The position numbers were made by a program, and so were the translations under genes. From Sphingobacterium oryzagri (GTDB taxonomy: Bacteria > Bacteroidota > Bacteroidia > Sphingobacteriales > Sphingobacteriaceae), in assembly GCF_028736175.1 (NCBI RefSeq), contig NZ_CP117880.1, positions 4,216,001-4,280,000 on the forward strand: a DNA stretch of 64,000 nucleotides, given 5' to 3'. The notes under the pieces are model-generated. The model did not search any database and was not told the origin of the DNA. It saw only the letters and a list, made by a program, of their open reading frames with translations. Shown piece by piece: positions 60,658-64,000 of the stretch (its first letter is position 1; each line of letters starts with the position of its first letter).

Positions 60658-61446
60658 TTATAGCAGCAAGTTAACCATCAAAAAGTTAAATTCTTCCACC
60701 GTACTCCACTCACCAATACCCATCCTGTCACGCATAAAAGCCGACAGCTCTTTTCGCGACATCGGCTTATCCCGTTTCTTTCCGAGCTCCGCCGTGAGCA
60801 CGGGTTGTGATAACTCTACTTTGGTTGCATAAATACTGTAATGGTGCTCCGGAACGGCCGCGCCCAGTATCATCCCGGGAAGTCCGTGCAACGAGGCAGG
60901 ACCAGAAGAAAGTGGAATCTCATCGGTGTAAAAAGCGACCACAAAAATAGAATCCAGCAAAACACCGTTGGCACGCCGACAAGTGTACCCCGCGATATTA
61001 CGATACTCGTTTGTAATTTTCCATTTGATAGCCAACAGCGAATCTTGTGTCAAAATATTGGAGCCTCCATATTCCAACAGCGATTTAAAACTATTATTTT
61101 TGATGTGTTTATAATACGTCGTGGAATAATCAAATCCATACCATACCAAATTGCGCATCACGCCGCTGAGCTCTTGCTTGACAGGCTCCGAACGCGACTC
61201 GTCGCCCTGAAAAGACAAGGTACTTTTAAACACATATGTTGTTGGCGCTTTACTCATCAACTGTTCCACATAAGAGCGATCGAAATTATCATTTTTCGTA
61301 ATCGATAGCTGTCGCTTCATAAAATTTTTAATGTGCACAGTTTTTTCAAAATGGATAACGCCGCCCGAGGGAAAATGCGCATATTGGGCAACCAATACGT
61401 TCGTTACCAAGCTAAGCAGCACGACAATCCATAAGTTCTTTTTCAT
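60658..61446 (-). CDS. GLPGLI family protein (262 aa)
   Basis: Secreted protein of the GLPGLI family, restricted to Bacteroidota. Signal peptide to about 20 (NVLVAQ). The name-giving motif appears as LHGLPGMILGA near 187-197. IAGYTCRRANG near 152 and an FYTDEIPLSSGP segment are typical. Function unknown; it is usually paired with an outer-membrane barrel, here the next gene 2 bp upstream. Confidence 0.93.
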   Translation of the reverse strand: MKKNLWIVVLLSLVTNVLVAQYAHFPSGGVIHFEKTVHIKNFMKRQLSITKNDNFDRSYVEQLMSKAPTTYVFKSTLSFQGDESRSEPVKQELSGVMRNLVWYGFDYSTTYYKHIKNNSFKSLLEYGGSNILTQDSLLAIKWKITNEYRNIAGYTCRRANGVLLDSIFVVAFYTDEIPLSSGPASLHGLPGMILGAAVPEHHYSIYATKVELSQPVLTAELGKKRDKPMSRKELSAFMRDRMGIGEWSTVEEFNFLMVNLLL

Positions 61447-61448
61447 AA

Positions 61449-64000
61449 TTATTGTCCTCCTTTCATCGATGTAAAATCCCAGCTAACTTTGAGCATAAAG
61501 TAGCGCGATATCGTGTTGTATGTGTCTTGAACCAAGGTACTCGCGTATTGCTGTCGGCTAAAGCCAATATTTTGGTTTAAAACATCATTGATAAAAAAAT
61601 CCATCGTTAACGATTCATCTTTCAGAAACTTTTTGCTCAATCCCGGTCGCACCAGAAAGCGTTCTATTTTTTCATCAAAAATTTCGGTCGGTGCCTGGTA
61701 GGTGTAATCCATTGTTGTATATAGTTTTAATTTCAGGGGTAGATAGTAAGAAAGCTCTGTCGTATTATTAAATACAAATCCGTTGCTATTCAAATTTGGC
61801 TGTAGCGAGTTACGGAGGGAGTTATAGCCCGGCGCAAATCGGACATCAAAATCAAAGCCTTTCTTCGTGCCTTTGTAAAAATCTAATGACACCGAGAAAT
61901 CATAGTTATCATTTTCGCTCAAAGCACCATTAATGTAATTAAAGTAGTTGTTGTAGTTTCCGTCAAATGAAATCGATGCACGAATCTTATGCTTTTTCAC
62001 GATATCCTGTCCGAATCTACTCCACATACTAACCGTATTGGCCACCTGATCCAAATTGGCGTAAGAAAGCGTACGTCGGCCATTATCGATCTGAATATTT
62101 TGCTGAATATTGTTAAATCGTTGCGACCAGTTTAGCGAGAAATAACTGTAGCTATCTTTCAGCATATTATAGCTGTTGTAGCTTAAGTTATAGTTGTTGC
62201 TTTGCGACGGACGGAGGTTTTCGTTGCCAACAACGATGTTTAGCTGATCGGTATTCTGCCGCAAAGGCTGTATTTGCGTTAGCGATGGCAAATTATTACT
62301 TCGTACGAAGCGGAAGTTTACACTCTTTGCTTTTGTTAGCTTGTAGCGCAGCTGCACGCTTGGGTTGTAGGTTAAAAAGCTTCGTTCCAACTCCATGCCC
62401 TCGTAATTATTTACCTGAAACAATCTGTCGTTGCGCAAGTTATTCGTAATGTTGGCTTCAATCAAATCAGATCGATAACTAAACGCTAGATTTGCGGCGT
62501 TGCGGGTGGTATTGAAATTAAAATCATTACTAAATTCCTGATCCAACAGCGTATAGGCATTGTCTGCGTTGGAAAAATCAAAGGAGTTATTGATAGAGGT
62601 TGATGTGCCACGGATAAATTCATACTGCAAACTTGAATTTATACGTTTAGTAATCGGCTCTGTGTAGGCTAAAGTCGAGCGCAAATTATGACTACGCGCG
62701 TGCATTTCCTTCCGCTGATCGATGACGGAAACGCTATCCAAACGAAAGAAATTAGCTTCCGATTGCAAGAAACCATCACCGTCTGATCCATTGTAACTTC
62801 CATTAACCCGTAACGATAGTGACCGCCCCTCTTTCCGCAATTTTCTGGTTAGGTAAGCACTGTAGTCCAGCGATTGCGTTTCCGATGCACTTTCCTGCAG
62901 CGATATATGATCATTAATACGTTCATCATTCCCATCGGTAGTAATTGCTGTATGCGATCTACTTAGTTCTGCATTTCCTTTGGCCGCACCAACAGTCATG
63001 GTTAACGTCGTCATGGAATCGACTTTTAAATCATAACGCGCATTAAATCGGTGCTTTTGGTTACGCGTATTATTAAGGCTGCTTTCGTTCGCGTTTTGTA
63101 TAGCATCGACCAGATTCTCCTGCGAAATACGCGAACTGATCTCGTCGTTTTCCACTATGCCAAATTTATAGCTCGTGTTAAACTTATGTTTACCCTCTTT
63201 CCACGAATCAGCGAGAGAAATACCGCTGCTTAACGCACGAGGCAGGCCTCTCCCATTCCAATAATCCATAGCATCACCGTTCCATGAAAACGAAACCGAT
63301 CCATCATCTGCCACGTCTGTACTTAAATTGGAAAACCCAAACTTATCTTGATCTTCCCAGTTTAATGACACCGTACCATCATTGGAGGTCAAACCAAATA
63401 TGCCAATCTTCTGCGTCCCACTAAATTTGTTAAACGCCATTGTTCCGGTGTAATAACCGTTATCCTGGTCTACGCCAGCGCCAGCTTCCGCTTTCCCAAA
63501 CAGTCCTTTCTTTGCATCCTCTTTCAATTTTAAATTAATGGTTTGCAATCGCTGGCCATCATCAACGCCCGTGCGCTCCGATTCTTCGGATTTCTTTTCA
63601 TACAATTGTACTTTATCCACCATATCCGAACGCACATTTCGCGTCACGAGCGTCGGGTCGTTGCCAAAAAATTCTTCGCCATCCACCAACACCTTTTCCA
63701 CCGTTTTGCCCTGTGCGGTTATTTTTCCCGCAGCATCAACCGAAATTCCCGGCAAAGCCTTGAGCAAATCTTCTACTTTAGCATTTTTTTCAACCGCAAA
63801 GCTCGACGCATCATACTCTGTGGTATCTCCTTTAATGACAACCGGAATTTTTCCCGTAACCATGACTTCTTCGATGAGCAGACTGACACTATTGAGCCCG
63901 ATTTGACCGAGCGATGTCTCGTCTTCACTATTTAATTCCTTAAAGTAATCCGCAAACTTTGGATAAGTAATAAGCAACAAATAGGATGAACTATCTGGTA
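61449..64000 (-). CDS. Outer-membrane beta-barrel protein (TonB-receptor-like), 5' end outside window
   Basis: Large barrel protein of the OMP_b-brl_3 type. The visible N-terminal part contains a plug-like domain: VEDLLKALPGISVDAAGKI, then VEKVLVDGEEFFGNDP, typical of carboxypeptidase-regulatory/plug regions. The rest is rich in alternating aromatic strands, as in a large barrel, ending KVSWDFTSMKGGQ. The frame is open through base 64000, so an N-terminal signal and regulatory domain are missing. It is coupled to the GLPGLI gene (2 bp), a recurrent Bacteroidota pair of unknown cargo. Confidence 0.9.
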   Translation of the reverse strand, partial: PDSSSYLLLITYPKFADYFKELNSEDETSLGQIGLNSVSLLIEEVMVTGKIPVVIKGDTTEYDASSFAVEKNAKVEDLLKALPGISVDAAGKITAQGKTVEKVLVDGEEFFGNDPTLVTRNVRSDMVDKVQLYEKKSEESERTGVDDGQRLQTINLKLKEDAKKGLFGKAEAGAGVDQDNGYYTGTMAFNKFSGTQKIGIFGLTSNDGTVSLNWEDQDKFGFSNLSTDVADDGSVSFSWNGDAMDYWNGRGLPRALSSGISLADSWKEGKHKFNTSYKFGIVENDEISSRISQENLVDAIQNANESSLNNTRNQKHRFNARYDLKVDSMTTLTMTVGAAKGNAELSRSHTAITTDGNDERINDHISLQESASETQSLDYSAYLTRKLRKEGRSLSLRVNGSYNGSDGDGFLQSEANFFRLDSVSVIDQRKEMHARSHNLRSTLAYTEPITKRINSSLQYEFIRGTSTSINNSFDFSNADNAYTLLDQEFSNDFNFNTTRNAANLAFSYRSDLIEANITNNLRNDRLFQVNNYEGMELERSFLTYNPSVQLRYKLTKAKSVNFRFVRSNNLPSLTQIQPLRQNTDQLNIVVGNENLRPSQSNNYNLSYNSYNMLKDSYSYFSLNWSQRFNNIQQNIQIDNGRRTLSYANLDQVANTVSMWSRFGQDIVKKHKIRASISFDGNYNNYFNYINGALSENDNYDFSVSLDFYKGTKKGFDFDVRFAPGYNSLRNSLQPNLNSNGFVFNNTTELSYYLPLKLKLYTTMDYTYQAPTEIFDEKIERFLVRPGLSKKFLKDESLTMDFFINDVLNQNIGFSRQQYASTLVQDTYNTISRYFMLKVSWDFTSMKGGQ

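Overview
The window reads as chromosomal DNA of a Bacteroidota bacterium, most likely Sphingobacteriaceae (Sphingobacterium, Pedobacter, Olivibacter or a relative). Lineage markers are gldC, a GLPGLI-family protein paired with an outer-membrane barrel, an S46 dipeptidyl-peptidase, bshA (bacillithiol), BlaI/M56 receptors carrying TonB C-terminal domains, and many upstream boxes fitting the Bacteroidota -7 consensus TAnnTTTG.

Layout. 1-18.4 kb: an array of six large MacB/FtsX-type ABC permeases (the first cut by the window edge) served by one ATPase gene at the 3' end. Permeases 1-3 are followed by homologous intergenic DNA whose heptamer GAGTAGT is repeated 12.7, 1.7 and 16.7 times, starting inside the stop codons. 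A 3.5-kb accessory island (about 8.1-11.6 kb) splits the array. It holds an XRE regulator, a decayed ECF-sigma-like remnant, over 1 kb of apparently non-coding DNA with inverted and direct repeats, and an intact 364-aa Cas12f/TnpB-like protein that has lost its RuvC catalytic residues and C-terminal zinc finger. A tandem operator-like dyad lies between that gene and the next permease. This island is the best candidate for an unusual system: a nuclease-dead RNA-guided DNA-binding protein, possibly once working with a sigma factor.

18.4-30.5 kb: core genes. These are a SirB1-like protein, a propeller lipoprotein, queH, the fatty-acid block yceD-rpmF-plsX-fabH-accB-accC, tatC-rpiB-M28 peptidase, and a cbpA/cbpM-like chaperone pair. 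30.5-35.6 kb: a BlaI repressor with two M56 (BlaR1-type) sensor genes and a lipoprotein, controlled by two near-identical promoter/operators.

35.6-64 kb: mostly housekeeping genes. They include arfB, bshA, pyrH-frr, a Tat-exported sugar isomerase-like protein, nuoA-nuoB-purK-purE, ffh, a zinc membrane peptidase, an ECF sigma factor, glyA, an IscA-type protein, ileS-dksA-like-lspA, a second M28 peptidase, an RmlD-like reductase, a thioesterase, an EVE protein, gldC, a DEAD-box helicase, a DPP7-type peptidase, a 59-aa histone H1-like protein and the GLPGLI/outer-membrane barrel pair. Strong hairpin terminators separate most units. I saw no tRNA, rRNA, canonical CRISPR array, IS element or prophage. 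All functional calls come from reading motifs by eye; no database search was run.
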